In this document: positions 15,657-23,356 of the stretch, in pieces
How the letters are laid out: each line of letters begins with the position of its first letter
How positions within the stretch are numbered: the stretch's first letter is position 1
From: PALSA-612 sp963791225
GTDB taxonomy: Bacteria; Actinomycetota; Thermoleophilia; Gaiellales; Gaiellaceae
DNA: 64,000 bases
Assembly (NCBI GenBank): GCA_963791225.1
Contig: CAWBRV010000003.1
Coordinates: 434,001-498,000 of the forward strand
Reading direction: 5' to 3'
Made by a program: the position numbers and the translations under genes
The notes under the pieces: model-generated
Database searches by the model: none
The model's input: the letters and a program-made list of their open reading frames with translations, nothing else
What the model was told of the DNA's origin: nothing

Positions 15657-16471
15657 CCGGGCTCACCCTCGCGGAGCTGGCCGGGAGCGGCGAGCGCGAC
15701 TTCGGCCCGAGCAAGTGGGTGACCGTCGACCAGAAGCACATCGACCTCTTCGCCGATGCCACCGGCGACCACCAGTGGATCCACGTCGACCCCGAGGCCG
15801 CCAAGGCCGGCCCCTTCGGCGGCACGATCGCGCACGGCTACCTGTCTTTGTCGCTCCTGCCCGTGCTGCTCTCGGACGTGATCAACGTGTCCGACCAGAC
15901 GATGGGCGTGAACTACGGCATCGACCGTGTGCGGTTCACGTCGCCGGTGCCGTCAGGCTCGGACGTGCGTGCACACGCCAAGCTCATCTCGGCCGAGCCG
16001 AAGGGCGACGGGATCCTCTACAAGGTCGGCGTCCAGATCGAGATCAAGGGCCAGGAAAAGCCGGCGATGGTCGGCGAGGTGCTGTTCCTCGCGTTCGGCG
16101 GCGGGCCCGAGGCGGAACCGCAGACGAAGGAGGCGAAGGTGACGGACGGACCGGGACTCGACCAGGTCTTCCAGGGCATGCAGGAGAACTTCCTGCCGGA
16201 CAAGGCGGCGGGTGTCGACGCGACCGTGCAGTGGTTGATCACCGACGGCGGCGAGGAGAAGCCCTACGCGATCACGATCAAGGACGGCGCGTTCTCGTGG
16301 GAGCGGGGCCAGCTGGAGAGCCCGACGGTCACGCTCTCGACGGATAGCGAGTCGTTCGTGGCGCTGATGACCGGGAAGGCCCAGGGGCCGACGCTGTACA
16401 TGAGCGGCAAGCTCCGCATCCAGGGCGACATGATGCTCGCCCAGCGGATGGGCCAGTTCTTCGCGGCCTAG
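15653..16471 (+). CDS. MaoC-type enoyl-CoA hydratase fused to SCP2 sterol-carrier domain
   Basis: A 272-aa two-domain protein. Residues 1-150 are a MaoC/hydratase-2 hotdog domain with the catalytic Asp39 and His44 in ATGDHQWIH and the motif GGTIAHGYLSLSL. Residues about 165-272 form an SCP2 lipid-transfer domain (GLDQVFQGMQENF ... SPTVTLSTDSESFVALMTGK ... SGKLRIQGDMMLAQRM). The hydratase would convert 2-enoyl-CoA to (3R)-hydroxyacyl-CoA for the upstream SDR, while SCP2 would present lipid-like acyl chains. Start overlaps the SDR stop. Confidence 0.92.
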   Translation: MTGLTLAELAGSGERDFGPSKWVTVDQKHIDLFADATGDHQWIHVDPEAAKAGPFGGTIAHGYLSLSLLPVLLSDVINVSDQTMGVNYGIDRVRFTSPVPSGSDVRAHAKLISAEPKGDGILYKVGVQIEIKGQEKPAMVGEVLFLAFGGGPEAEPQTKEAKVTDGPGLDQVFQGMQENFLPDKAAGVDATVQWLITDGGEEKPYAITIKDGAFSWERGQLESPTVTLSTDSESFVALMTGKAQGPTLYMSGKLRIQGDMMLAQRMGQFFAA

Positions 16472-16473
16472 AC

Positions 16474-16510
16474 GCGCTCGATGCTGAGCTTGCTTGAATC
16501 AGTCGAGCGC
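16474..16510. terminator. bidirectional hairpin between convergent genes
   Basis: The 38-bp spacer between the convergent MaoC-SCP2 and thiolase genes folds with an 8-bp outer stem, GCGCTCGA with TCGAGCGC, and a few inner pairs (TGA/TCA). Its position between two gene ends suggests a shared terminator. A 14-mer (CTAGACGCGCTCGA) at 16468 is repeated at 16510, at the ends of both genes. Confidence 0.55.
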
Positions 16511-17667
16511 TAGACGCGCTCGACGACGGCGGCGAGGGCCTGGCCGAAGCCGATGCACATCGACGCGATGCCGTAGCGGGCTTCACGCCGCTCGAGCTCG
16601 TTCAGGAGCGTCGCGGTGATCCGTGCGCCGGTGGCGCCGAGCGGGTGGCCGAGCGAGATGCCGCCGCCGTTCGGGTTCACGTCGTCGAGCCTGCCCCCGA
16701 GACCCGTGTCGGCGAGGAACTGGAGCACGACGCAGGCAAAGGCTTCGTTCACCTCGATCACGGCCATGTCGTCCCAACCGAGGCCCGCCTTGGCGAGCGC
16801 GCGGTCGCACGCCTGCGGGTTGCCGTGCAGCATGCGATAGGGGTCGACGCCGGCGAGACCGAACGACAGGAAGCGGCCGCGCGGCTCGAGGCCGAGCTCG
16901 GATGACTTCTGCTCGCTCGCGATCAGCATCGCGGCGGCCCCGTCGACGATCTGGCTCGAGTTGCCTGCCGTCACCTTGCCGTCGGGCACGAAGGCCGGCT
17001 GCAGCGAGGCGAGCTTCTCGGCCGACGTGTCGCGGCGGGGCGTCTCGTCGACGGCGAAGACCACGCCTGTGTGCGGGTTCGTCAGGTCGACCGGGACGAT
17101 CTCGTTCTCGAACCGCCCCTCGTCGATCGCCTGGGCGGCCCGGCGGTGGGACCCGAGCGAGTACTCGTCGAGCGCCTCGCGGGACAGGTTCCACTCCTCG
17201 GCGATCGCCTCCGCCGAGATCCCCTGCGGGACGATCTGCCAGCGATCGAGGAGTTTTGGCGACAGGTCGCCGCCGTTCGAGCCCATGGGGACGCGCGACA
17301 TCATCTCGACGCCGGCCGCGACGACGAGGTCGAGCTGCCCCGACCAGACGGCGGCGGCGCCGTTGAACGCGGCCTGCATCGACGAGGCGCACTGCCTGTC
17401 GACGCTCGTGCCGCAGACCGTCTCCGGCCAGCCCGCGACCATCGGCACCATCCGCCCGACGTTCCAGCCCTGCTCGCCGATCTGGGTCACGCAGCCCATC
17501 TGGACGTCCTCGACCTCCGCCGGATCGAGGTCGTGCCGTGTGACGAGGCCGTTCAGGACCTGCGCGCAGAGCTCGTCGCCGCGGATCGATGCCAGCGAAC
17601 CGTTCCGCTTCCCGATCGGGCTGCGAACGGCGTCGACGATCAGCGCATCGGACTTCCAGCCGGCCAT
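16510..17667 (-). CDS. acetyl-CoA C-acyltransferase (thiolase)
   Basis: A second full-length thiolase, 385 aa, with Cys93 in DRQCASSM, VNEAFAC, GHPLGATGAR (His341) and CIGFGQ (Cys371). The sequence is clearly different from the thiolase at 8243, so the two probably serve different chain types. The ATG start (MAGWKSDALIVDAVRSPIG) fits the family; a longer frame upstream is antisense to the next gene. It converges on the MaoC-SCP2 gene. Confidence 0.95.
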   Translation of the reverse strand: MAGWKSDALIVDAVRSPIGKRNGSLASIRGDELCAQVLNGLVTRHDLDPAEVEDVQMGCVTQIGEQGWNVGRMVPMVAGWPETVCGTSVDRQCASSMQAAFNGAAAVWSGQLDLVVAAGVEMMSRVPMGSNGGDLSPKLLDRWQIVPQGISAEAIAEEWNLSREALDEYSLGSHRRAAQAIDEGRFENEIVPVDLTNPHTGVVFAVDETPRRDTSAEKLASLQPAFVPDGKVTAGNSSQIVDGAAAMLIASEQKSSELGLEPRGRFLSFGLAGVDPYRMLHGNPQACDRALAKAGLGWDDMAVIEVNEAFACVVLQFLADTGLGGRLDDVNPNGGGISLGHPLGATGARITATLLNELERREARYGIASMCIGFGQALAAVVERV

Positions 17668-17718
17668 CGCCGGCGAGTCTACCGCCGTGTTCGCGCGGTC
17701 CGGGCTAGCGTTTGGAAT

Positions 17719-18315
17719 GTGGACGTCGACGTGCTGACCGGGATCTCGTCCGACGGTGTCAGCTTCGCCGAGGCCGAGCTCGACGGCGGTGATCCGGAAC
17801 GCGTGGTCGAGCGCGCGCGCGAGTGCGGCGCGACTCTGGTCTGGGTCCACGCGAACTCCGACCTGTCGCGTTTCGGGTTCAGTCGCCGGAACGGCTACGC
17901 GCGGTTGCGTGCCAACGTGCTGCCCCCGGGTGAGGCCCTGCCACGGCTGGCCAACACGGACTATGCGCGCATGCTCGAAGGTGTCTATCGCGGCCTCTGG
18001 GGCCACAAGCAGGTCGCGGCGGACGCGATGCCTCCGCTTGGAGCGGTCGTGCTCGGCCTGTACGACCGCGCGGAGCCGATCGGGATGTGCAGGGTCTTTC
18101 CCAAGGCGCGACTCATCGACGGACCGGGCCTCCTTCCGAAGGCACGCGATCCGGGCCGCTACGCGCGGCTGCTACTCGGCGCGTGCGCGCTGCTCGGTCC
18201 CGGGCCTGCCGATCTCGAGTCGTGGGGAGACGCCGCGGACGTGGTCGATGCCTACGTCGGCCTCGGCTTCGCCGTCGCCGAGCAGGTCGGCGGCTGGGAG
18301 CTGCGGCTCGCCTGA
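17719..18315 (+). CDS. probable GNAT-fold acetyltransferase-like protein
   Basis: A 198-aa protein with a weak GNAT pattern: FGFSRRNGYARLRANV in the first part, a long helical middle, EPIGMCRVFPKARLIDGPGLLPKARDPGRYARLLLGACALL, and an ending AYVGLGFAVAEQVGGWELRL resembling the last GNAT strands. No clear acetyl-CoA Q/RxxGxG/A loop is seen, so enzymatic activity is uncertain. GTG at 17719 is chosen because the sequence looks foldable from there and divergence from the thiolase leaves a 51-bp promoter gap. Only 4 bp separate its stop from the convergent FAD oxidase. Confidence 0.6.
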   Translation: MDVDVLTGISSDGVSFAEAELDGGDPERVVERARECGATLVWVHANSDLSRFGFSRRNGYARLRANVLPPGEALPRLANTDYARMLEGVYRGLWGHKQVAADAMPPLGAVVLGLYDRAEPIGMCRVFPKARLIDGPGLLPKARDPGRYARLLLGACALLGPGPADLESWGDAADVVDAYVGLGFAVAEQVGGWELRLA

Positions 18316-18319
18316 CGGC

Positions 18320-19678
18320 TCAGGGTTGCCGGGCGAGCTTCTTGCCCGGGTTGAGCAGGCCCTTCGGATCGAACACTCGCTTGACCGCCTCGTGCAGCTC
18401 GACGGCACGCGGCGGCCACTGTCGGTCGAGTCGGCCGCGCTTGAGGTAGCCGAGGCCGTGCTCGCCGGAGATCGACCCGCCGAGCCGGACGGCCAGGTCG
18501 AAGAGCTCGTGGGACGCCGCGACCGCGCGCTCCCGCTCCTCGGGGCTCTCGGGCGAGAACAGGAACGTCGAGTGGAGGTTTCCGTCGCCGGCGTGTCCGA
18601 AGCTGAGCGCGATCACGTCGTTCCGGCGGCCGATCTCGTGCGTCTCGTCGATCGCCTCCTCGAGACGGTCGATCGGCACGACGATGTCCTCGCTCAGTGC
18701 GAGTCCCCGGCGGGCGAGCACGGCGAACGCGAGCCCGCCGCGCCAGCGCCACAGCGCTTCGATCCCGGTGCGGTCGGACGGGGCGTGCACCGAGACGGCG
18801 CCGTCGCCGAGCACGTCGATCAGCTCGGCCTGCATCGCAGCGGCCTCCGCCGCCGAGCCGTCGGCCTCGGCGATGACCATGAACCCGGCGTCCGCGGGCA
18901 TCTCGCCGTCGAACGAGCCGGTGGCGCAGGCGAGGGTCTCGCCGTCGAGGAACTCGATCGCCGTCGCCCTGATGCCGCTGCCGACGACGCGCAGGATCGC
19001 CTCGCAGCCGGAGGCCGTGTCGCGGTGGAAGGCGGCGACCGGCAGCGTCACCTCCGGTGCCGGTACGAGGCGCAGCCACGCCGCCGTGACGATCCCGAGC
19101 GTGCCCTCGGAGCCGATCAGCAGGCTCTTCAGGTCGTACCCGGCAACGTCCTTGCGGATCGGCCCGCCGACCGTGATCACCGCTCCCGGCGCGACGACCG
19201 CCTCGAGCCCGGTCACCCAGGTGCCGGTGGCGCCGTACTTGTAAGCGTGTGGTCCGGCGGCGTTCGTCGCGATGTTGCCGCCGATCTGCGACTGCTCGGC
19301 CGCACCGGGATCGGGCGCGAACATGAGCCCGTTGTCCCGGGCGAGGGAGTGGATCGTCCCGGTGTGCACGCCGGCCTCGACGTGAATGCGCCAGAGCAGC
19401 GGGTCGAACTGCCGCACACGGTCGAGGCGATCGAGGGCGAGCAGGATGCCGCCGTCGAGCGGGACGGCCCCGCCCGCCGCGCCCGTGCCGCCGCCACGGG
19501 GTGTGATCGGCACGTCGTGCTCGTAGCACCAGGCGACGACCTTCGCGACCTCGTCCGCGGTCGAGGGGAGCACGACGGCGTCGGCCTTGCCCGGTAGCCC
19601 CGTGAAGTCCGTGAGGTAGTGCCCTTCTCCGGGCAGCACCGCCTCCTCGCCCACGATTGCGCGCAGCTCTCGTTCCAC
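18320..19678 (-). CDS. FAD-binding oxidase, GlcD/D-lactate dehydrogenase-like
   Basis: A 452-aa PCMH-type FAD oxidoreductase. The FAD-binding loop TPRGGGTGAAGGAV lies near residue 60, IGGNIATNAAGPHAYKYGAT near 135, and the C-terminal FAD-oxidase_C domain ends in the standard SGEHGLGYLKRG and FDPKGLLNPGK. The family oxidises 2-hydroxyacids (glycolate, D-lactate, D-2-hydroxyglutarate) and passes electrons to a carrier. GTG (VERELRAIVGEEA) is the likely start; longer frames would run into the divergent cupin promoter region. Confidence 0.9.
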   Translation of the reverse strand: MERELRAIVGEEAVLPGEGHYLTDFTGLPGKADAVVLPSTADEVAKVVAWCYEHDVPITPRGGGTGAAGGAVPLDGGILLALDRLDRVRQFDPLLWRIHVEAGVHTGTIHSLARDNGLMFAPDPGAAEQSQIGGNIATNAAGPHAYKYGATGTWVTGLEAVVAPGAVITVGGPIRKDVAGYDLKSLLIGSEGTLGIVTAAWLRLVPAPEVTLPVAAFHRDTASGCEAILRVVGSGIRATAIEFLDGETLACATGSFDGEMPADAGFMVIAEADGSAAEAAAMQAELIDVLGDGAVSVHAPSDRTGIEALWRWRGGLAFAVLARRGLALSEDIVVPIDRLEEAIDETHEIGRRNDVIALSFGHAGDGNLHSTFLFSPESPEERERAVAASHELFDLAVRLGGSISGEHGLGYLKRGRLDRQWPPRAVELHEAVKRVFDPKGLLNPGKKLARQP

Positions 19679-19695
19679 GGCATAGAGTCTCGCGC

Positions 19696-20097
19696 ATGGC
19701 ACACACATTCGGCTCGCTGGACGAACTCGGAGACGGCTACGGGTTCCGGAAGGTGCGCGCGCCGCTCGGCGTCACGGCCTTCGGCGTCAACGCGATCGTG
19801 ATGCCGCCGGGCGGCCAGGGGATCCACCACTACCACGACACGCAGGACGAGCTCTACTTCGTCCACCAGGGACGGGCGCGGTTCGAGGTCGACGGCGAGG
19901 TCCGGGAGCTCGGCCCGGGCGGCCTCTGCCATGTCGAGTCGACGGCGCCGCGGAAGTTCTCCAACGTCGGCGACGGCGACCTCGTCGTCCTGATCGTCGG
20001 TGGCAAGGGCGGCTACGTCGAGCGCGACGGTCAGCTCGTCGACCCGGCCGACCTCGAGAAGCGCCGGCGGTTCAGCTCGACCGGCGACGCCTCGTGA
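19696..20097 (+). CDS. cupin-domain protein
   Basis: A 133-aa single-cupin protein. The metal-binding motif 1 is intact (GIHHYHDTQDELYFV, with three His and Glu), and motif 2 appears as GPGGLCHVEST, where His is retained. Such small cupins may be isomerases, dioxygenases or sensors; no substrate can be named. ATG is 17 bp from the divergent FAD oxidase start, and the following SDR begins in a GTGA overlap, so cupin and SDR are probably one functional unit. Confidence 0.85.
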   Translation: MAHTFGSLDELGDGYGFRKVRAPLGVTAFGVNAIVMPPGGQGIHHYHDTQDELYFVHQGRARFEVDGEVRELGPGGLCHVESTAPRKFSNVGDGDLVVLIVGGKGGYVERDGQLVDPADLEKRRRFSSTGDAS

Positions 20098-20834
20098 TCG
20101 TCGAGGGCCGCACGTTCCTGGTCACGGGCGGCGGTTCGGGTCTCGGTGCCGCGACGGCGCGCCTGCTCGCCGAATCGGGCGCACACGTCGTCGTCGCAGA
20201 TCTCGGGCGACGCGAGGAGATCGGCACGTTCGTCGAGACCGACGTCCGCGACGAGGCGAGCGTCCAGAGCGCGATCGACGCAGCGGTGGGGCTCGGCGGG
20301 CTGCACGGCGTCGTCAACTGCGCCGGCATCGGGGCGGCGGCGCTCGTCGTCGGCAAGGACGGGCAACCCCACCCGCTGGACGCCTTCCGGAACGTGATCG
20401 ACGTGAACCTCGTCGGCACGTTCAACGTGATCCGTCTCGCCGCGGTCGTCATGGCCGGGAACGAGACCGACGAGGACGGCGAGCGCGGCGTGGTCGTGAA
20501 CACGGCCTCGACCGCGGCCTGGGAAGGGCAGTTCGGCCAGGCGGCCTACACGGCTTCCAAGGGCGGCATCGTCAGCCTCACGATCCAGCTCGCGCGGGAG
20601 CTGGGCCGCCACGGGATCCGCGTGATGGCGATCGCGCCCGGGCCGCAGGACACGCCCATGGTCGGCCTGCTCCGTGAGGACATCCGCGCCGCGCTCGAGG
20701 CGCAGATCCCGTTCCCGTCGCGGCTCGGCCGTCCCGAGGAATTCGCCGCGCTCGTCAGGCACATCGTCGAGAACCGCTATCTGAACGGCGAGGTGATCCG
20801 CCTCGACGGCGCGCTCCGCGCCGGCCCCAGATAA
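20094..20834 (+). CDS. SDR, 3-hydroxyacyl-CoA dehydrogenase type 2-like
   Basis: A 246-aa SDR with TGGGSGLGAATARLLAESGA, NCAGIG, YTASKGG and the unusual long insert after the NAG motif (VVGKDGQPHPLDAFRNVIDVN) typical of the HSD10/HADH2 group, which oxidises L-3-hydroxyacyl-CoA of branched chains or steroids. The ending RHIVENRYLNGEVIRLDGALR also fits that group. GTG start overlaps the cupin stop by 4 bp. Its TAA stop is the first part of the downstream 101-bp repeat. Confidence 0.9.
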   Translation: MIVEGRTFLVTGGGSGLGAATARLLAESGAHVVVADLGRREEIGTFVETDVRDEASVQSAIDAAVGLGGLHGVVNCAGIGAAALVVGKDGQPHPLDAFRNVIDVNLVGTFNVIRLAAVVMAGNETDEDGERGVVVNTASTAAWEGQFGQAAYTASKGGIVSLTIQLARELGRHGIRVMAIAPGPQDTPMVGLLREDIRAALEAQIPFPSRLGRPEEFAALVRHIVENRYLNGEVIRLDGALRAGPR

Positions 20835-20933
20835 CGGCGGAAACGGCCGGTTTCCCCCGTTGGCCCCCTTCCCCTTGTCGTCGCGTCTCGGTCGTGTCGA
20901 GCTACGCCGCGGCAAAGCCACGGCTCCGCGGCA
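20833..20933. repeat. 101-bp two-hairpin intergenic repeat, copy 1
   Basis: Starts inside the SDR stop codon. Hairpin 1 pairs AACGGCGGAAAC (20833-20844) with GTTTCCCCCGTT (20850-20861) over 11 of 12 positions with loop GGCCG. A pyrimidine tract GCCCCCTTCCCC follows, then about 24 variable bases, then a 36-nt tail (20898-20933) identical to copy 2 that forms a second 7-bp stem, GCCGCGG/CCGCGGC. A second copy of exactly the same length is at 23,357. Probably a terminator plus an unknown structured or mobile element. Confidence 0.85.
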
Positions 20934-20967
20934 GATCGAAGCGCGTGGCGAGGTGGGCTCTAGTTAG

Positions 20968-21954
20968 ATGTCCATGGCTGTCGTCTCCTGGTCGCCCGAG
21001 CTCTGCGAGCGGCTCGCCGTGCTGCTCGACGCGCCGGTCGAGCTGATCGGCGCGCGGATGCTCGCAGGCGGGGCGTCGAAGGAGGCGTGGGCCGTCGACG
21101 TGACCGCGGGCGGCGAGCCGCTCGAGTTGCTCGTCCGGCGCGCGGCGGGTGGGGTGATCCACGAGAGTGCAACGCTGCCGCTCGAGCAGGAGTACGGCGT
21201 GATCGAGGCGGCGTTTGCCGCCGGGGTGCGCGTGCCGCGGCCGTACGGCTACCTCGGCGAGCTCGACGGGCGCGAGGCCTTCGCGACCGAGCGGGTCGCC
21301 GGGGAGACGATCGGGCGGCGGATCGTGACCCGGCCCGAGCTCGCCGACGCCAGGCACGCCCTGCCGCTCGAGCTCGCCGAGGAGATCGCGAAGGTCCACG
21401 CGATCGCCCCCGAAACGTTGCCGTTCCTCCACACGAGCGACGAGATCGCGCGGAACGAGAACGAGCTCGACTCGGTCGGCGAGCCCCATCCGGCGATCGA
21501 GCTCGGGCTGCGTTGGCTGTGCGAGAACCGACCGGAGCCGCTCGGGCCCGTCGTCCTCCACGGCGACTTCCGGATCGGCAACGTCGTCGTGTCCGAGCGC
21601 GGTTTCGAATACCTGCTCGACTGGGAGTTCGCCCACATCGGCGACCCGAGGGAAGACGTGGCCTGGCCGATCGTGCGGGCCTGGCGGTTCGGGGCCGACG
21701 ATCTGCATCTGGGCGGCGTCGGCGCGACCGAGCCCTACCTCGAGCGCTACTGCGAGCTGACCGGCCGCGAGATCCACGTGGACGAACTCTTCTGGTGGGA
21801 GGTGCTCGGCAACGTCAAATGGGCAGTGGGCGCGCTGACCCAGTCGCGGCGCCACCTCTCTGGCCAGGAGCGGAGCGTCGAGCTCGCCGTCTTGGGCCGG
21901 CTCGCAGCCGAGATGGAGTACGAGCTGCTCGACCTGCTCGCGCGCGCCGGCTGA
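20968..21954 (+). CDS. APH-fold phosphotransferase family protein (ACAD10 N-domain-like)
   Basis: A 328-aa aminoglycoside-phosphotransferase/choline-kinase-fold protein. The catalytic loop HGDFRIGN begins at His198, and the metal-binding LLDWEFAHIGDP follows near residue 217. Bacterial proteins of this type next to acyl-CoA dehydrogenases correspond to the phosphotransferase domain of ACAD10 and are thought to phosphorylate hydroxylated acyl substrates. The matching ACAD and DUF6285 genes are here 13-15 kb away (5,927-7,431). ATG at 20968 or 20974 could initiate. Confidence 0.85.
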   Translation: MSMAVVSWSPELCERLAVLLDAPVELIGARMLAGGASKEAWAVDVTAGGEPLELLVRRAAGGVIHESATLPLEQEYGVIEAAFAAGVRVPRPYGYLGELDGREAFATERVAGETIGRRIVTRPELADARHALPLELAEEIAKVHAIAPETLPFLHTSDEIARNENELDSVGEPHPAIELGLRWLCENRPEPLGPVVLHGDFRIGNVVVSERGFEYLLDWEFAHIGDPREDVAWPIVRAWRFGADDLHLGGVGATEPYLERYCELTGREIHVDELFWWEVLGNVKWAVGALTQSRRHLSGQERSVELAVLGRLAAEMEYELLDLLARAG

Positions 21955-21972
21955 CCACCGGTCCGCCCGAGC

Positions 21973-22002
21973 TCGACCGACAGTCGCTTCATTTCGTATA
22001 CT
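21973..22002 (+). promoter_or_regulatory. predicted housekeeping-type promoter for the riboswitch transcript
   Basis: TCGACC (21973-21978), an 18-bp spacer and TATACT (21997-22002) resemble the actinobacterial -35 TTGAC and -10 TATAAT boxes. It sits just downstream of the phosphotransferase stop and about 30 bp upstream of the aptamer, in a locally AT-richer stretch, so a transcript starting near 22,009 would contain the whole riboswitch. Confidence 0.55.
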
Positions 22003-22031
22003 GACTCCCGGAAGCGGGCACCGTCCCGCTC

Positions 22032-22116
22032 CGCATCGAGAGAGGCTGAGGGACCGGCCCTGTGAAGCCTCGGCAACCTGCCTCCCGGCAAGGTGCCAAA
22101 CCCGGACGGATGTCGA
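22032..22116 (+). promoter_or_regulatory. SAM-I (S-box) riboswitch
   Basis: The core of the SAM-I aptamer is readable directly: ATCGAGAGAGGCTGAGGGA, then CCGGCCCTGTGAAGCC, CGGCAACC and GGTGCCAAACCCG, with a closing P1 formed by GCATC near 22033 and GATGT near 22108-22112. All strongly conserved S-box blocks are present in order and spacing. The aptamer ends only about 10 nt before the ribosome-binding site of the threonine-synthase-like gene and no terminator with a T-run is seen between them, which favours translational control. SAM binding would be expected to switch the gene off. Confidence 0.93.
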
Positions 22117-22124
22117 GCGAGACG

Positions 22125-22131
22125 AAAGGAG
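22125..22131 (+). promoter_or_regulatory. ribosome-binding site fixing a TTG start
   Basis: AAAGGAG, 7 nt before TTG at 22139, is one of the best Shine-Dalgarno matches in the window. It supports TTG as start although no ATG or GTG is nearby, and lies just beyond the riboswitch P1 helix, where sequestration could control initiation. Confidence 0.75.
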
Positions 22132-22138
22132 TCGAACG

Positions 22139-23353
22139 TTGTCCGCTACAGCCCTTCACTGCCGCATCTGCGAGACCGAGTACGCCCTGGAGGCGGTCGG
22201 CACCTGCCCGCGCTGCTTCGGCCCCCTCGACCCGGTCTACGACTGGGAGGACGTGGAGCGTGCGTTCACCCCCGAGGCGATCGCCGCCGGGCCGAGGTCG
22301 ATCTGGCGCTACGCGCCGCTGCTTCCGGTCGATCCTCCGGCCGAGCCGCGCCTCGCGCCCGGATTGACGCCGCTCGTCCCGGCCCCGCGCCTCGCCGATG
22401 CGCTCGGTCTGGGCGAGCTGTGGTTGAAGCTCGACACGGCCAACCCGACCCACTCGTTCAAGGACCGCGTCGTCGCGGTCGCGGCCGCCAAGGCGCAGGA
22501 GCTCGGGCTCGAGACGCTTGCCTGCTCGTCGACCGGCAACCTCGCCAACGCCGTCGCTGCGCGCGCCGCGGCCGAGGGCCTGGAGGCGGCCGTGTTCTGT
22601 CCGATCGACCTCGAGCCCGAGAAGCTGCTCGCGACCGCGGTCTACGGCGCGACGATCTACGCCGTGCGCGGCTCGTACGACCACTGCTCACGGCTGACGG
22701 TCGAGCTCTCGTTCGAGCTCGACTGGGCGTTCGTGAACGTCACGCTCCGCTCCTACTACGCCGAGGGCTCGAAGACGCTCGCCTACGAGATCGCCGAGCA
22801 GCTCGGCTGGGAGGCGCCGGACGCGGTGATCTGTCCGATCGCCTCGGGCGCGCTGTTCACGAAGATCGTCCAGGGCTTCGGCGAGCTACGGCGGCTCGGC
22901 CTCGTCGAGCATACGCCGCGGCTGTACGGCGGCCAGGCGGAGGGCTGCGCTCCGGTCGCGACGGCGTTCGCGGACGGCGGGCGCGTCCAGCCCGTGCGGC
23001 CGGCGACGTTGGCCCGCTCGCTCGCGATCGGCAATCCGGCGGACGGCGACTTCGCCGTCGCCGCGGCGCGCGACACGGGTGGCGCGATCCACGCCGTTGC
23101 CGAGGACGACATCGTCGAGAACATGGGCCTGCTCGCGGAGACGACCGGCGTGTTCGGCGAGACGGCGCCGGGCGTGACGCTCGGGGCGCTGCGCCGGGCA
23201 GTCGCGACAGGGGCGCTCGGCGAGGCGGATCGCGTCGTCCTGCTCGTGACCGGCGACGGCCTGAAGACGCCGGAGCACGTCGCCGATCGTTACCGCCCGG
23301 TCGAGATCGAGCCGAACGCCGACCGCGTGCTGGAACGCCTGGCCGCAGCCTGA
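22139..23353 (+). CDS. thrC: threonine synthase-like PLP enzyme
   Basis: A 404-aa fold-type II PLP enzyme of the plant/archaeal-type threonine synthase group. An N-terminal zinc-ribbon (Cys8, Cys11, Cys23, Cys26) precedes the catalytic domain; the PLP lysine is Lys108 in NPTHSFKDR, and STGNLANAVAA binds the cofactor phosphate. Threonine synthase converts O-phosphohomoserine to threonine. Control by a SAM riboswitch is surprising for that role, since SAM switches usually regulate methionine or cysteine synthesis, so an alternative activity on O-phosphohomoserine cannot be excluded. The gene stands alone and ends in a repeat-derived hairpin. Confidence 0.85.
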   Translation: MSATALHCRICETEYALEAVGTCPRCFGPLDPVYDWEDVERAFTPEAIAAGPRSIWRYAPLLPVDPPAEPRLAPGLTPLVPAPRLADALGLGELWLKLDTANPTHSFKDRVVAVAAAKAQELGLETLACSSTGNLANAVAARAAAEGLEAAVFCPIDLEPEKLLATAVYGATIYAVRGSYDHCSRLTVELSFELDWAFVNVTLRSYYAEGSKTLAYEIAEQLGWEAPDAVICPIASGALFTKIVQGFGELRRLGLVEHTPRLYGGQAEGCAPVATAFADGGRVQPVRPATLARSLAIGNPADGDFAVAAARDTGGAIHAVAEDDIVENMGLLAETTGVFGETAPGVTLGALRRAVATGALGEADRVVLLVTGDGLKTPEHVADRYRPVEIEPNADRVLERLAAA

Positions 23354-23356
23354 TGG

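Noticed and set aside
22014..22031. Separate terminator hairpin (AGCGGG/CCCGCT) before the riboswitch
   Set aside because: Only 6 bp and upstream of the aptamer; more likely a leader stem than a terminator.
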